Part shown: one piece after another, positions 1-9,382 of the stretch
Numbering within the stretch: the first letter of the stretch is position 1
Layout: every line of letters starts with the position of its first letter
The notes under the pieces: model-generated
The model's input: the letters and a program-made list of their open reading frames with translations, nothing else
The model's database searches: none
Told to the model about the DNA's origin: nothing
Position numbers and translations under genes: made by a program
Assembly (NCBI GenBank): GCA_013140705.1
Contig: JABFSH010000016.1
Span: 1-64,000 of the forward strand
Length of the DNA: 64,000 nucleotides
Direction of reading: 5' to 3'
DNA from: Methylococcaceae bacterium
Lineage (GTDB): Bacteria; Pseudomonadota; Gammaproteobacteria; Methylococcales; Methylomonadaceae

Positions 1-19
1 CCCCCAAGCCCCCCCCCCA

Positions 20-313
20 TTGGCAAATTTTTTTCAATTTCTATACACACACCTTGCTGAGATCCCGTCTCAAGCTTTAGCAAATTTGCTGCTCTTATTG
101 TCAACTCATCAGATTCAACAATCCCGGCAATGGGTCGCTTTAAATAGACTCGCCCGTCATCAACTGGATGAAACGTTATCCAGTCACACAAGTCAACAAA
201 CTGGAATACCGTTTGTAATAAATGATATCCATCGGGTCTTTGTCCAACGATCCGCAGCATTAAATTTAGTTTTGCTGGAGCAGGCCATTTTTCCGACCAC
301 GCCAATTGATTAA
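20..313 (+). CDS. Unidentified protein, possibly the 3' part of a gene cut by the window edge
   Basis: A 97-codon frame that can start at a TTG at 20, but the frame stays open back to base 2, so the real start may lie outside the window. The product has a leucine-rich stretch near residues 19-28 and is otherwise polar; I recognise no family. It converges on lolB, and the two frames overlap by 4 bp (310-313). The first 20 bases are a C-rich run, which could be a low-quality sequence edge, so the 5' end should not be trusted. Confidence 0.4.
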   Translation: MANFFQFLYTHLAEIPSQALANLLLLLSTHQIQQSRQWVALNRLARHQLDETLSSHTSQQTGIPFVINDIHRVFVQRSAALNLVLLEQAIFPTTPID

Positions 314-906
314 TTTTTAATTGCATTATTGAAAATCCATTGGTCTACGATCAACTTTAGTTTGGCTTGCGAATTACTCACTGAAATTTTACGAGGCATC
401 AATTCACCGTTAGTTGCCTGCATCTCTTTGTAGGAGACAAGCCACCCTTCTTGATTGAATCCATCTATTGTTTCAATAAACTCTTGCGATGGCTCGGGCA
501 ATCCAACCACCCAATACCGTAACGATTGAAGTGGAACTAAAATCCCCACTTGCTGGTTGACAAACTCTTCCGGCTGCACGGATGTTTGCGGGTTTCCATC
601 CCCGCGATCAATAGTAACCTGCTCTTTTGTTAAACGAATATGCGTCGCACCCTGACCCAAAGGTCCTGATAGCTTCATGTTTTCCTGGGCAGGCGTGTGA
701 ATCCAGTTCATATTGGCTGACCACGAGTCACTTTGACCGGTTATCGCCAACCTGCCTTCAAATGACCACTGCTCCAATTCATAAAACTTCTGTCTGGCTT
801 GCACCGAATAAGTGGTGTCAGGCTTCACATCTACAGAAGAGCATGCAGTAATCAGACACGCGACTATAATTCCGATAACCCAGTGACTTTTAATCGGTAA
901 ACGCAT
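310..906 (-). CDS. lolB: Outer-membrane lipoprotein receptor LolB
   Basis: LolB accepts lipoproteins from the periplasmic carrier LolA and inserts them into the inner leaflet of the outer membrane. The 198-residue product begins with a hydrophobic signal ending in a lipobox (L-I-T-A-C, Cys22), so it is itself lipidated. The following half-barrel contains the family-typical segment WSFEGRLAI. Length matches the family. It lies directly downstream of the TPR lipoprotein gene on the same strand, and hemA is divergent; this lolB/TPR/hemA order is the usual one in Pseudomonas-like gammaproteobacteria and supports the call. Confidence 0.9.
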   Translation of the reverse strand: MRLPIKSHWVIGIIVACLITACSSVDVKPDTTYSVQARQKFYELEQWSFEGRLAITGQSDSWSANMNWIHTPAQENMKLSGPLGQGATHIRLTKEQVTIDRGDGNPQTSVQPEEFVNQQVGILVPLQSLRYWVVGLPEPSQEFIETIDGFNQEGWLVSYKEMQATNGELMPRKISVSNSQAKLKLIVDQWIFNNAIKN

Positions 907-2645
907 TATTCAGCGCTATTCAGCACTCTTTGCTGAAAATCCAATAAATACTCATCTTCCGGGGCTTCTCTAAAGGCTTTGAAAAATATCTTTTTTGCTT
1001 CATCCCTCTTCCCCAAAGCCCACAACACCTCAGCAAGGTGAGCTGCTATTTCATTCTCCTGCTGCTTGGAATAAGCCTTTTGAAGATACTCAAGCGCCTT
1101 CACCGAATTGCCTAATCTGAATTGAAGCCATCCATAGCTATCCATGATCACCGCCTCATCTGGCTGCAACTTAAGCGCATGAGTCAGATATTTTTCCGCC
1201 TCCCGGTAACGGCCAGGCGTGTCCAATAGGGTATATCCCAATGCATTCAATGCTTCCGCATTATCGGGATTTTTTTGCAAAATCTTCTTAAGATCTGCTT
1301 CCAGCACATCCAGCTTTCCGATACGCTCTGCCGTCAATGCCCGCATATACAACAATTCTTTTTGATCCGGCAAATCAATCATGGCCTTGGTTAAAAAATC
1401 AAAAGCCTTTTGATAGAGTTTTTGCTGACTGTATAATTCCGCCTGCAACAACAATATCCGCAGCTTTTGTTTTGGAAACTGGCTTTCCAAATTACCAAAT
1501 CTGGATTCAGCCTCGATGAACTGCTTATTTTTTACCAGCAGCGATATTGCATTTATTGACGCTTCAAAAGCAAAAGGCCCGTTAGCAACCTTGTCATACC
1601 AAACCAGGGCCTTGTCATTGTTACCTTTTTTTTCTTCAATTTTTCCCAAATAGAAACTTGACCGATCTTTCCAGTCAGCATACTCAAGCAACTTTTTAAA
1701 ACTATCTTCAGCCTTGCCATCCTTGTCGAGTTGCAGATAAACCAATCCCAGAGCAAACTGGCTTTCATTATCCTTGGAATCAGCAGAAATAATGCTCTGA
1801 TATACCTCACCCGCTTCTTCAAAGTTTTCTGACTTGATTAACACCTGAGCAAGCATTTTTTTTATTTTGGTGTTTTCCGGATATTTGATTATGGCGCCTT
1901 TTAATATCCTTTTGGCTTTACCAAAATCTCCTGCCATTGCCGCTATTTGCGCATGAAATATTAATGCCTTGTCCCAATCAGGATGAACTTTTAAAGCCCT
2001 CTGAATGGCTATTTCAGCCAATCCCTGATCTTTCTCCTGCATAGCAAGAATTGACTGAATATAAAAAACCACTGCTTTATCAGGATTTTTAACCGCTATG
2101 GCATTAAGCACTTCACTGACAACGGCCAACTTACCTTCCTTTTGCATGGCATTTGCAATTTCAATCACCGAAGCCTCAAAACCAGCAGGATCGACCCTTA
2201 ACAACGTATTCAAGTGATCGGTAGCGAGAGCAATATTATTGGCTTTAAGTGCGGAAATGGCTGCAATCTTTCTTGCCGTGATATTTTCGGAATCCTGCTT
2301 TAACCATAAAGACACAGCCTCGTTGGTTTTACCACCATCCTTCATGTACATGGCAATCATGGCCGCTCGTTCAGCAAACCTGGGATCATCCACCCGTTTT
2401 GCCGCCTCCATGTAACCTTCCAAGGCCACATCGTACTGCCCTCTTTGCCCGGCAATCTCGGCCGTTAACAACATGAAAAGCACATCGGGATCAATGGCTG
2501 TTTTGACATCATCTTGCTGAGCTTTTCCCTTTAACCCTGTCACTTTAACAGACTCAATCGGCTTTTTACTTTCGGGCGAACTGGCGCAACCACTTAGCAA
2601 AACAAGAGCTATCACTGAAAACAGTCTAAAAAACACACACACCAT
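906..2645 (-). CDS. TPR-repeat lipoprotein
   Basis: A 579-residue protein with a signal ending in a lipobox (L-L-S-G-C, Cys20) followed by about a dozen degenerate tetratricopeptide repeats (for example around residues 75, 155, 225, 295, 405, 465 and 500). TPR lipoproteins at this place, between lolB and hemA, are conserved in gammaproteobacteria but have no firm biochemical role; a scaffold for envelope protein assembly is an inference. The stop shares one base with the lolB start, so the two are translationally coupled. A GTG start at 2636 has a better-spaced AAAGG than the ATG at 2645 and still leaves a complete signal peptide. Confidence 0.85.
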   Translation of the reverse strand: MVCVFFRLFSVIALVLLSGCASSPESKKPIESVKVTGLKGKAQQDDVKTAIDPDVLFMLLTAEIAGQRGQYDVALEGYMEAAKRVDDPRFAERAAMIAMYMKDGGKTNEAVSLWLKQDSENITARKIAAISALKANNIALATDHLNTLLRVDPAGFEASVIEIANAMQKEGKLAVVSEVLNAIAVKNPDKAVVFYIQSILAMQEKDQGLAEIAIQRALKVHPDWDKALIFHAQIAAMAGDFGKAKRILKGAIIKYPENTKIKKMLAQVLIKSENFEEAGEVYQSIISADSKDNESQFALGLVYLQLDKDGKAEDSFKKLLEYADWKDRSSFYLGKIEEKKGNNDKALVWYDKVANGPFAFEASINAISLLVKNKQFIEAESRFGNLESQFPKQKLRILLLQAELYSQQKLYQKAFDFLTKAMIDLPDQKELLYMRALTAERIGKLDVLEADLKKILQKNPDNAEALNALGYTLLDTPGRYREAEKYLTHALKLQPDEAVIMDSYGWLQFRLGNSVKALEYLQKAYSKQQENEIAAHLAEVLWALGKRDEAKKIFFKAFREAPEDEYLLDFQQRVLNSAE

Positions 2646-2895
2646 CCTTTAAATTAGACAAAACATACTACCCTATAGATTATCAGAAAAACCAGTTGTT
2701 TAAGACTGCTGTTTACCCGATATGGATAAAATTATTCTATTTCTTAGAATACAGCGACATAATATACTTGTATTTGTATCAAATGACATCCGGGCCTCGC
2801 TACCTAAGCCGTTAATCACGGAAAACAACGTAGCGCAAGATTAGCCATACCTTAGCTATAAACACAATCACATCGATTAGATTTCCATTAGCATC

Positions 2896-4155
2896 ATGAC
2901 ACTACTTGCTGTAGGCATTAACTACAACACCGCACCTGTTTCCATTCGAGAGCGCCTAGCATTTCCTGCTGAGGTTCTGGAATCGTCGTTACAAGAACTC
3001 TGGCATGTCAAGGAAATCAGTGAGGCCGCGATTCTTTCAACCTGCAATCGAACCGAATTCTACTGTACGGCAACGACGGCCAACCAACAAATTCTTATCG
3101 ACTGGGTTGTGCAATGCAAAAACATCGACAGTGCTGATCTGACACCCTACCTGTACTGTCACAAGGATAGCCAATTAATTCGTCACATGTTCCGAGTCGC
3201 TTGCGGTTTAGATTCCATGATCCTGGGTGAGCCGCAAATACTTGGCCAAATGAAAACCGCATACCAGGCAGCTTGCGATGCGGGGACATTAGGTAAACAG
3301 TTAGGCAAACTTTTTCAACATACGTTTTCTGCAGCCAAAAAAGTGCGTACCGATACGGCGATTGGCTCCAGTCCGGTTTCTGTGGCTTTCGCAGCCGTTC
3401 AACTCGCGCAACAAATCTTTGATAAACTCAGCGAACAAACCGCCTTGCTCATTGGCGCCGGCGAAACCATAGAACTGACAGCCCGTCACCTTACTCACCA
3501 AGGGATTGGCCGTATCATCATCGCCAACCGTACTTATGACAAAGCTCACGCCCTGGCCACCCAGTTTAACGGTTTTGCCATAACACTTGCCGAACTCCCT
3601 ACCCACTTGGCCGAAGCCGACATCGTCATTTCCTCAACAGCCAGCCCACTACCGATTCTGGGTAAAGGCCGCGTTGAAAGCGCCTTAAAAAAGCGCAAAC
3701 ACAAACCCATTTTTATGGTGGACCTCGCTGTACCAAGAGACATAGAAGCCGAAGTCGAACAACTTCGCGATGTCTATCTTTACACCGTCGACGACTTGCA
3801 ACACACCGTCAACCAGAACATGAACTCACGCCGTCAAGCAGCCGAACAAGCCGAAGAAATAATCGACACGCAAGTCAATTATTTTTTAGCCTGGCTACGC
3901 GCCCAAAGCGCCCAATCAACCATTCGGGATTATCGCCTGCAGGCAGAACTTCAGCGCGATGAAGCATTACAAAAAACCTTGGCATTGCTTAAAAATGGTC
4001 TCCCTGCCGAAGAAGCCCTGAATAAATTGGCATTTAGCCTGACCAACAAATTGATTCATACACCCAGCGTACAAATCAGAGAAGCAGCCGAAAACGAGAG
4101 ACATGATTTAATAGCTGCCGCATGTGAACTCTTTAAACTAACAAAATCTCAATGA
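2896..4155 (+). CDS. hemA: Glutamyl-tRNA reductase
   Basis: Catalyses the NADPH-dependent reduction of glutamyl-tRNA to glutamate-1-semialdehyde, the first committed step of tetrapyrrole synthesis by the C5 pathway. The 419 residues show the N-terminal family signature (G-I-N-Y-N-T-A-P-V), the catalytic cysteine in STCNRTE near residue 50, a nucleotide-binding GAGET segment near residue 192 and the C-terminal helical dimerisation domain. It is the first gene of hemA-prfA-prmC and overlaps prfA by 4 bp. The 250 bp upstream, shared with the divergent lipoprotein gene, hold its promoter, but I see no convincing -35/-10 pair or strong Shine-Dalgarno there. Confidence 0.97.
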   Translation: MTLLAVGINYNTAPVSIRERLAFPAEVLESSLQELWHVKEISEAAILSTCNRTEFYCTATTANQQILIDWVVQCKNIDSADLTPYLYCHKDSQLIRHMFRVACGLDSMILGEPQILGQMKTAYQAACDAGTLGKQLGKLFQHTFSAAKKVRTDTAIGSSPVSVAFAAVQLAQQIFDKLSEQTALLIGAGETIELTARHLTHQGIGRIIIANRTYDKAHALATQFNGFAITLAELPTHLAEADIVISSTASPLPILGKGRVESALKKRKHKPIFMVDLAVPRDIEAEVEQLRDVYLYTVDDLQHTVNQNMNSRRQAAEQAEEIIDTQVNYFLAWLRAQSAQSTIRDYRLQAELQRDEALQKTLALLKNGLPAEEALNKLAFSLTNKLIHTPSVQIREAAENERHDLIAAACELFKLTKSQ

Positions 4156-5237
4156 AACATTCTATTCAACAGCGACTGGAAAATTTGTGCGAGCGTTTCG
4201 ACGAAATCGCCGCCCTACTATCCGAGCCCGAAGTACAAAACAACCAAAACAAATTCCGATCCTTAAGTCAGGAATACGCCCAAGTCAATCCACTGGTTGA
4301 CTGTTACAAGCGCTTCCAGCAAGCTTCAGAAACACTGAATTCAGCCACGGAGATGGCGAATGACAGCGATCCGGAATTAAGGGAACTGGCGAAAGAAGAA
4401 GTTACTGATGCAGAAAATCTGCTGGCTGCACTTGAACACGAACTGCAAGTACTGCTACTCCCGAAAGACCCGAATGATAATCGCAACATATTTCTGGAAA
4501 TCCGTGCCGGTACAGGAGGCGATGAAGCCGCCCTTTTCTCCGGCGACCTGTCCCGAATGTATCAGCGCTATGCTGAAAAAAATGGCTGGCAGACAGAAAT
4601 CATTAGCGAAAGCCCTGGAGAGCATGGTGGTTACAAGGAAGTCATTTTGCGAGTTTCAGGGCGTGATGTGTATTCTCAACTGAAATTTGAGTCCGGCACT
4701 CACCGCGTCCAACGGGTTCCGGACACCGAATCCCAAGGTCGCATCCACACATCAGCGTGTACGGTAGCGATTATGCCGGAAGTTGACGAAGTGGATGCCA
4801 TCGATATCAACCCGGCAGACCTTAAAGTGGACACCTACAGAGCCTCCGGCGCTGGTGGACAGCATGTCAATAAAACCGAATCGGCGATTCGTATCACCCA
4901 TATTCCAACCGGAGTTGTAGTTGAATGTCAGGATGAGCGGTCACAGCATAAAAACCGGGCCCGTGCGATGTCTTTATTACAGTCGCGTTTATTGTCGGCA
5001 GAACAGGAAAAACATCATGCCGAGCAATCCGCTAATCGAAAACTGCAGGTTGGCAGTGGTGATCGCTCGGAGCGCATTCGCACGTATAATTTTCCTCAAG
5101 GCCGCTTGACCGATCATCGGATCAACCTAACCTTGTATAAGCTGGCCGACATCATGGAAGGCGGTTTGCAGCAAGTTGTTCAGCCGCTGATCAGCGAGCA
5201 TCAGGCCGAACTGCTGACACAACTGGGAGAAGATTAA
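4152..5237 (+). CDS. prfA: Peptide chain release factor 1
   Basis: Recognises UAA and UAG in the ribosomal A site and triggers peptide release. At 361 residues it has normal RF1 length, with the universal GGQ motif at about residues 235-237 (GAGGQHVNK), the residues that promote peptidyl-tRNA hydrolysis, and the C-terminal release-factor signature. It overlaps hemA by 4 bp (ATGA) and is followed after one base by prmC, whose product methylates the glutamine of GGQ, so substrate and modifying enzyme are made from one message. Confidence 0.97.
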   Translation: MKHSIQQRLENLCERFDEIAALLSEPEVQNNQNKFRSLSQEYAQVNPLVDCYKRFQQASETLNSATEMANDSDPELRELAKEEVTDAENLLAALEHELQVLLLPKDPNDNRNIFLEIRAGTGGDEAALFSGDLSRMYQRYAEKNGWQTEIISESPGEHGGYKEVILRVSGRDVYSQLKFESGTHRVQRVPDTESQGRIHTSACTVAIMPEVDEVDAIDINPADLKVDTYRASGAGGQHVNKTESAIRITHIPTGVVVECQDERSQHKNRARAMSLLQSRLLSAEQEKHHAEQSANRKLQVGSGDRSERIRTYNFPQGRLTDHRINLTLYKLADIMEGGLQQVVQPLISEHQAELLTQLGED

Positions 5238-5238
5238 A

Positions 5239-6090
5239 TTGACGCAGAGCATTAAAACAATGCTCAATGTTGCAGTGCGTTCGCTGGAAGCTATTTCTGA
5301 ATCCGCCCTACTGGATGCCGAAGTTTTATTGTGTCTGGCACTTGATACCACTCGCTCCTCGCTGCGGGCGTGGCCCGACAAACTGATACCTTCAGACCAA
5401 CAACAGCGTTTTCTGGCTCTGCTGAAAGATCGACAGCAAGGCACCCCCATTGCCTACATAAGCGGCGTTCGTGAATTTTGGTCACGAGACTTTGATGTCA
5501 CGCCTGATGTATTGATACCCAGACCGGATACCGAATTACTGGTTGAGCTCAGTTTAAACTTAATTCCTTTAAACCAAGCGCTTAATATTCTTGACTTGGG
5601 AACCGGCTCCGGCAATATTGCCATCACATTGGCGGCGGAACGACCTGCCAGCCATGTCAGCGCATCGGATAGCAGCAGTTCTGCATTGCGCATTGCTGAA
5701 CGCAACGCCATGAAGCATGATATCAGTAACATTCAGTTTTATTTGAGTGATTGGTTTGCATCCATTCCATCCGGGTCATTTACATTAGTCGTCAGCAATC
5801 CGCCCTATATTGCTGAAAATGACGCCCACCTACAACAAGGTGATTTACGCTTTGAACCGTATTCGGCGTTATGCGCAATGGAAAATGGACTGAGCGCCAT
5901 TAGAATCCTCGCTGACAACGCGCGCCACTATCTAGAACCCGACGGGCATCTCTTGATTGAGCACGGTTACGATCAGCAACAATCGGTTACATCGATCTTT
6001 GAAGAGTGCCATTACAAAAACATCAAAACGTTTACCGATTTATCCGGGCAACCCAGAGTCACCTATGGGCAAAAACCAGGCTCAAACTAA
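5239..6090 (+). CDS. prmC: Release factor glutamine N5-methyltransferase
   Basis: Methylates the GGQ glutamine of release factors with S-adenosylmethionine. The 283 residues comprise a helical N-terminal domain, a Rossmann SAM-binding site (LDLGTGSGNIAI, near residues 117-128) and the NPPY catalytic motif at residues 187-190. The start is TTG at 5239, supported by GGAGA eight bases upstream inside the end of prfA. Third gene of the hemA operon. Confidence 0.95.
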   Translation: MTQSIKTMLNVAVRSLEAISESALLDAEVLLCLALDTTRSSLRAWPDKLIPSDQQQRFLALLKDRQQGTPIAYISGVREFWSRDFDVTPDVLIPRPDTELLVELSLNLIPLNQALNILDLGTGSGNIAITLAAERPASHVSASDSSSSALRIAERNAMKHDISNIQFYLSDWFASIPSGSFTLVVSNPPYIAENDAHLQQGDLRFEPYSALCAMENGLSAIRILADNARHYLEPDGHLLIEHGYDQQQSVTSIFEECHYKNIKTFTDLSGQPRVTYGQKPGSN

Positions 6091-6140
6091 ACCATGGAAC
6101 TTTTGACCTTTAACCATCAATTACCTTCAAAGCCATCACT

Positions 6141-6560
6141 ATGTGCCAAAAAGAACTTCACATTTCCAGAAAACTAACCAATCAGCTGCTGCATCTCGCA
6201 CAATTGTCAACTGACCTTGAGATATGCGGCCTTCTCGGGGGTAAAAATGGTTTACCGACCAACTGCTATCCTGTCCAGAACATTGCTGACCAGCCGGGAC
6301 AGCGTTTTTTATTCGATCCCGGACAACAGATTACTGCCATGAAAAAAATGCGCGAAGCCAATGAAGAGTTATTCGCCATCTATCATTCGCATCCTACAGC
6401 TCCCGCCATACCCTCAAGTACAGACCTGGAACTTGCCGCTTACCCTAATGCGTTTTATTTAATTATCTCCCTCAATACAAAAGGAGTTCTGGAAATGCGA
6501 GCATTTAAAATCCGCGATAAAACCGCGACTGAAATAGCCATACTTCTGCACGAAGATTAA
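6141..6560 (+). CDS. M67-family JAMM/MPN+ metallopeptidase
   Basis: A 139-residue single-domain JAMM protein. The zinc-binding motif is intact: HSHP, then seven residues from the second His to an S-x-x-D (H-S-H-P-T-A-P-A-I-P-S-S-T-D), preceded by a conserved glutamate. Bacterial members remove C-terminal extensions from ubiquitin-like sulfur carriers (ThiS/MoaD/CysO type) or act near them. It lies 50 bp after prmC on the same strand, in the position where many relatives keep moeB; here the MoeB/ThiF-like gene is about 50 kb away at 55680. The exact substrate is not deducible. Confidence 0.85.
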   Translation: MCQKELHISRKLTNQLLHLAQLSTDLEICGLLGGKNGLPTNCYPVQNIADQPGQRFLFDPGQQITAMKKMREANEELFAIYHSHPTAPAIPSSTDLELAAYPNAFYLIISLNTKGVLEMRAFKIRDKTATEIAILLHED

Positions 6561-6700
6561 TAACCCGTTTTCAATAAGCCGGCATCAATAAAGATCAACA
6601 TTTTCGAAATTTCCAACCCACCAATCACTGCTTGCGAACACCATAACTAACGCTTATAGTGAGCGCCTCAAATAACTAGAAATTGTTTTAGGGAGTCAAC

Positions 6701-7138
6701 ATGCCATATTCAAAACATCTGCACAACAGCCTTGATAAAATATCGCAACAACATATTGTATTAACAGATAAATTTAAAGAATTTGCAAATTTCATCAAAC
6801 ACTGTATCGAAACACCCTCCGTTGCCAACAACAATATCACTGTATCACTGCAACATCTTGACAAAGGAGTTTTCACCACTGTATTCGCAGATCGCACAAC
6901 TTCTTTTGTATTCTCAACAGCGCTCACAAGCACCGGAAGTCTAGTCGGCAATGTAAAATGTTTTATCAAGAAAGAATTCCCTGAACCCAAACAAGTTCAT
7001 ATTGGCGAATTCACTTTCAACGAGGATGGGCATACAAGTCTCAAATTGCCCAATGAAGACAGCAAAATCAATATGAACAATGACTTCGGGACGCTCCATA
7101 TAATCCTGCACTTTATTCACGAGGGCTTGAGAACCTGA
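6701..7138 (+). CDS. Uncharacterised 145-residue protein
   Basis: Not recognised. Starts at ATG 6701 with a good AGGGAG five bases upstream. The product is soluble, without signal peptide or membrane segment, and looks like one alpha/beta domain with alternating hydrophobic strands in the middle (residues 45-85). It has its own 140-bp upstream gap and a strong GC hairpin downstream, so it may be transcribed alone. Confidence 0.65.
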   Translation: MPYSKHLHNSLDKISQQHIVLTDKFKEFANFIKHCIETPSVANNNITVSLQHLDKGVFTTVFADRTTSFVFSTALTSTGSLVGNVKCFIKKEFPEPKQVHIGEFTFNEDGHTSLKLPNEDSKINMNNDFGTLHIILHFIHEGLRT

Positions 7139-7191
7139 ATGCGACAATAAAACATAGATTCCACATGGATTGCTAGCGAATTGATCAACCG

Positions 7192-7222
7192 GCGGGGCCC
7201 TAAAATATTATTTGGGCCCCGC
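7192..7222. terminator. Strong GC hairpin, possible terminator
   Basis: Perfect 9-bp inverted repeat GCGGGGCCC / GGGCCCCGC with a 13-base AT-rich loop, 54 bp after the stop of the 6701 gene and 40 bp before the methyltransferase gene. No U-run follows on either strand, so it is not a classical intrinsic terminator; it may end or stabilise the upstream message. Confidence 0.5.
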
Positions 7223-7261
7223 TAACAAGAAAACAGGTAGATCCATTACCACAAAATACCC

Positions 7262-8035
7262 TTGACTATAAAGCGCCCTATTCGATTTCCACCCGCCATT
7301 AAAGCATTGCTCCTGCAGTTAAGTGCATTTGCTCTGACGCTGTTGAGCCTGCACATTCTTGTACTTAAACCCACACCGACAGCATTTGCCTTCACTTGTG
7401 GCTTGATTGCGGCCTGCCTTAGCTCCATTGCCAAGCAGGCACGCTGGTGGTTGATCATACAATTCCTTTTTGCCCCAACGCTTGTTGCCGCACTCGCTGT
7501 CAATCTCCACCCCAAATATTATCTGATCGCGTTTCTCATTTTTTTACTGGTTTTCTGGAATACCTACCGCACACAGGTGCCTCTCTATTTATCAAGCAAC
7601 AAGATTTGGTGCGCATTGGAATGCTATCTTCCGGATGCTGTACCCGGTAAAAATTTCAGCTTTATCGACATCGGCTCGGGCTTAGGCGGAGTCTTAACTC
7701 ATCTTGCCATCATCCGGCCTGATGGAAGCTATTGCGGCGTAGAATCAGCCCCACTACCCTTCTTGTGGAGTTGGCTGCGAATAAGGCTGGGCGGCTATTA
7801 CCAATGCCGAGTTTTATGGGGGAATTTGTGGGAGTGCAATCTGGGACGCTATGATGTGGTGTTTGCATATCTCTCACCCGCACCGATGGAGCGACTATGG
7901 CTCAAAGCCCAGGCTGAAATGCGACCAGGCTCTGTGTTTATTAGCAGTACATTTTGTGTTCCGGGTCGATCACCTGTTGAAACGGTCGTTGTTGATGATT
8001 TGCATCACTCCACTTTGCTAGTGTGGCGACTGTAA
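7262..8035 (+). CDS. Membrane-anchored class I SAM-dependent methyltransferase-like protein
   Basis: 257 residues. The first ~100 contain about three hydrophobic segments (roughly residues 12-32, 38-52 and 60-95), then a Rossmann motif I (F-I-D-I-G-S-G-L-G-G) at about residues 134-143 and an acidic strand end (G-V-E-S) near 161. It resembles small membrane-attached methyltransferases of unknown substrate. The start is TTG at 7262; no better ATG exists and the Shine-Dalgarno is weak. It converges on the HIT gene with a 53-bp gap. Confidence 0.7.
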   Translation: MTIKRPIRFPPAIKALLLQLSAFALTLLSLHILVLKPTPTAFAFTCGLIAACLSSIAKQARWWLIIQFLFAPTLVAALAVNLHPKYYLIAFLIFLLVFWNTYRTQVPLYLSSNKIWCALECYLPDAVPGKNFSFIDIGSGLGGVLTHLAIIRPDGSYCGVESAPLPFLWSWLRIRLGGYYQCRVLWGNLWECNLGRYDVVFAYLSPAPMERLWLKAQAEMRPGSVFISSTFCVPGRSPVETVVVDDLHHSTLLVWRL

Positions 8036-8088
8036 ACGTATTGATTCTCTCAGCAGCCTTCCACCATCCACACCATACTCTTAAAACT

Positions 8089-8427
8089 CTAACCAGGCGG
8101 CCAGCTCATTTGCCGACCACCCAACAAATGAAGATGCACATGATAAACAGCCTGACCGCCATGTTGATTGCAGTTGAACACGGTTCTGTAGCCACCCTCT
8201 GCCAAGCCTTCTTGATTGGCAAGTCGCGTAGCCGTTAACACTAATTGTCCGGCTATTTGCTGATCATCCAAATCATTTAATGTAGCGATGTGGCGTTTGG
8301 GGATGACAAGAATATGTACAGGCGCCTGCGGATTGATATCCCTGAATGCCAAGACGTTTTCATCCTCGAACACCACGTTGGGCTTGATGTCACCAGCCAC
8401 CATTTTACAAAATAAACAATCTGCCAT
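8089..8427 (-). CDS. Histidine-triad (HIT/HinT-type) nucleotide hydrolase
   Basis: A 112-residue HIT protein with the active-site motif H-V-H-L-H-L-L near the C-terminus, the N-terminal CLFCKM, and the family-typical segment F-R-D-I-N-P-Q-A-P-V-H. HinT-type proteins hydrolyse adenosine phosphoramidates and aminoacyl adenylates. It lies 13 bp downstream of recR at the end of the dnaX-ybaB-recR run. Confidence 0.93.
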   Translation of the reverse strand: MADCLFCKMVAGDIKPNVVFEDENVLAFRDINPQAPVHILVIPKRHIATLNDLDDQQIAGQLVLTATRLANQEGLAEGGYRTVFNCNQHGGQAVYHVHLHLLGGRQMSWPPG

Positions 8428-8440
8428 TTCTTAACTCCGA

Positions 8441-9037
8441 CTAAATGACCTTACGACCATTGAATGCATGAGACAGTGTGCCACTATCAATGAATTCCAG
8501 CTCGCCGCCCATCGGTACCCCATGAGCAATTCGACTGGCCGACACCTGATGTTTTTTGGCCAACTCGCCAATAAAATAAGCGGTTGCCTCTCCTTCTACC
8601 GTTGAATTTGTTGCCAGGATCAGTTCCTTAATAGAACCGCTGGCTAGGCGTTGCTCCAACAAATCCAGACCGAGCTCATCAGGCCCCAAACCATCTAACG
8701 GCGATAACCGCCCATGCAGGACAAAATATTGTCCTCTAAAAATCGTAGCCTGATCAATAACCCAGACATCTGCGGGGCTTTCAACAATGCAAACAATCGA
8801 ATGGTCGCGTGAATCATTGGCACAAATTCCACACAGATCTTCTTCTGTGAGTGTTCGGCAATGCTGGCAATAACCGATGTCATCAATGGCCCTTAACAGG
8901 GTATCCGCCAGCAGTTTACCTCGATTGCGATCTCGCTGCAGCAGATGAAACGCCATGCGCTGAGCCGATTTCGGCCCCACGCCCGGAAGACAGCATAAAC
9001 TTTGTATCAATTCTCCCAACAAACCCTTTTTATGCAT
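8441..9037 (-). CDS. recR: Recombination mediator RecR
   Basis: Acts with RecO and RecF to load RecA on gapped, SSB-coated DNA. The 198 residues hold the N-terminal helix-hairpin-helix ([17 protein letters not shown]), a four-cysteine zinc site (C-Q-H-C ... C-G-I-C, about residues 57-72) and a TOPRIM domain beginning CIVESP. One base separates it from ybaB, in the usual dnaX-ybaB-recR order. Confidence 0.97.
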   Translation of the reverse strand: MHKKGLLGELIQSLCCLPGVGPKSAQRMAFHLLQRDRNRGKLLADTLLRAIDDIGYCQHCRTLTEEDLCGICANDSRDHSIVCIVESPADVWVIDQATIFRGQYFVLHGRLSPLDGLGPDELGLDLLEQRLASGSIKELILATNSTVEGEATAYFIGELAKKHQVSASRIAHGVPMGGELEFIDSGTLSHAFNGRKVI

Positions 9038-9038
9038 A

Positions 9039-9362
9039 TCAAAATGGCATTTGGAATCCAGGAGGCAAAGGCAATCCGGCCGTAATACTGGACATTTTTT
9101 CCTTTTTCATTTTAGCGACCTTATTGACCGCATCATTTATCGCTGCGGCAACCAAATCTTCCAGCATATCCTTATCTTCACCCACCAGGGAACTGTCTAT
9201 CGTCACTTTTCTGGCCTCTCGTTTACCGGTCATTACAATGGTGACTAAACCGCCGCCAGATTCGCCCAAAACCTGCATATTAGCCAGTTCTTCCTGTGCC
9301 CGCTTAAAGTCATCCTGCATTTTTTGAGCTTGCTGCATGATATTGCCCAATGCATTTTTCAT
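9039..9362 (-). CDS. ybaB: YbaB/EbfC nucleoid-associated protein
   Basis: A 107-residue member of the YbaB/EbfC family of small dimeric DNA-binding proteins: an N-terminal amphipathic helix rich in Met and Gln ([17 protein letters not shown]), a central beta sheet with [14 protein letters not shown], and a C-terminal PLPPGF segment. It lies between dnaX and recR, the conserved arrangement. Confidence 0.95.
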   Translation of the reverse strand: MKNALGNIMQQAQKMQDDFKRAQEELANMQVLGESGGGLVTIVMTGKREARKVTIDSSLVGEDKDMLEDLVAAAINDAVNKVAKMKKEKMSSITAGLPLPPGFQMPF

Positions 9363-9382
9363 TATTTTATCTCCACTTTATG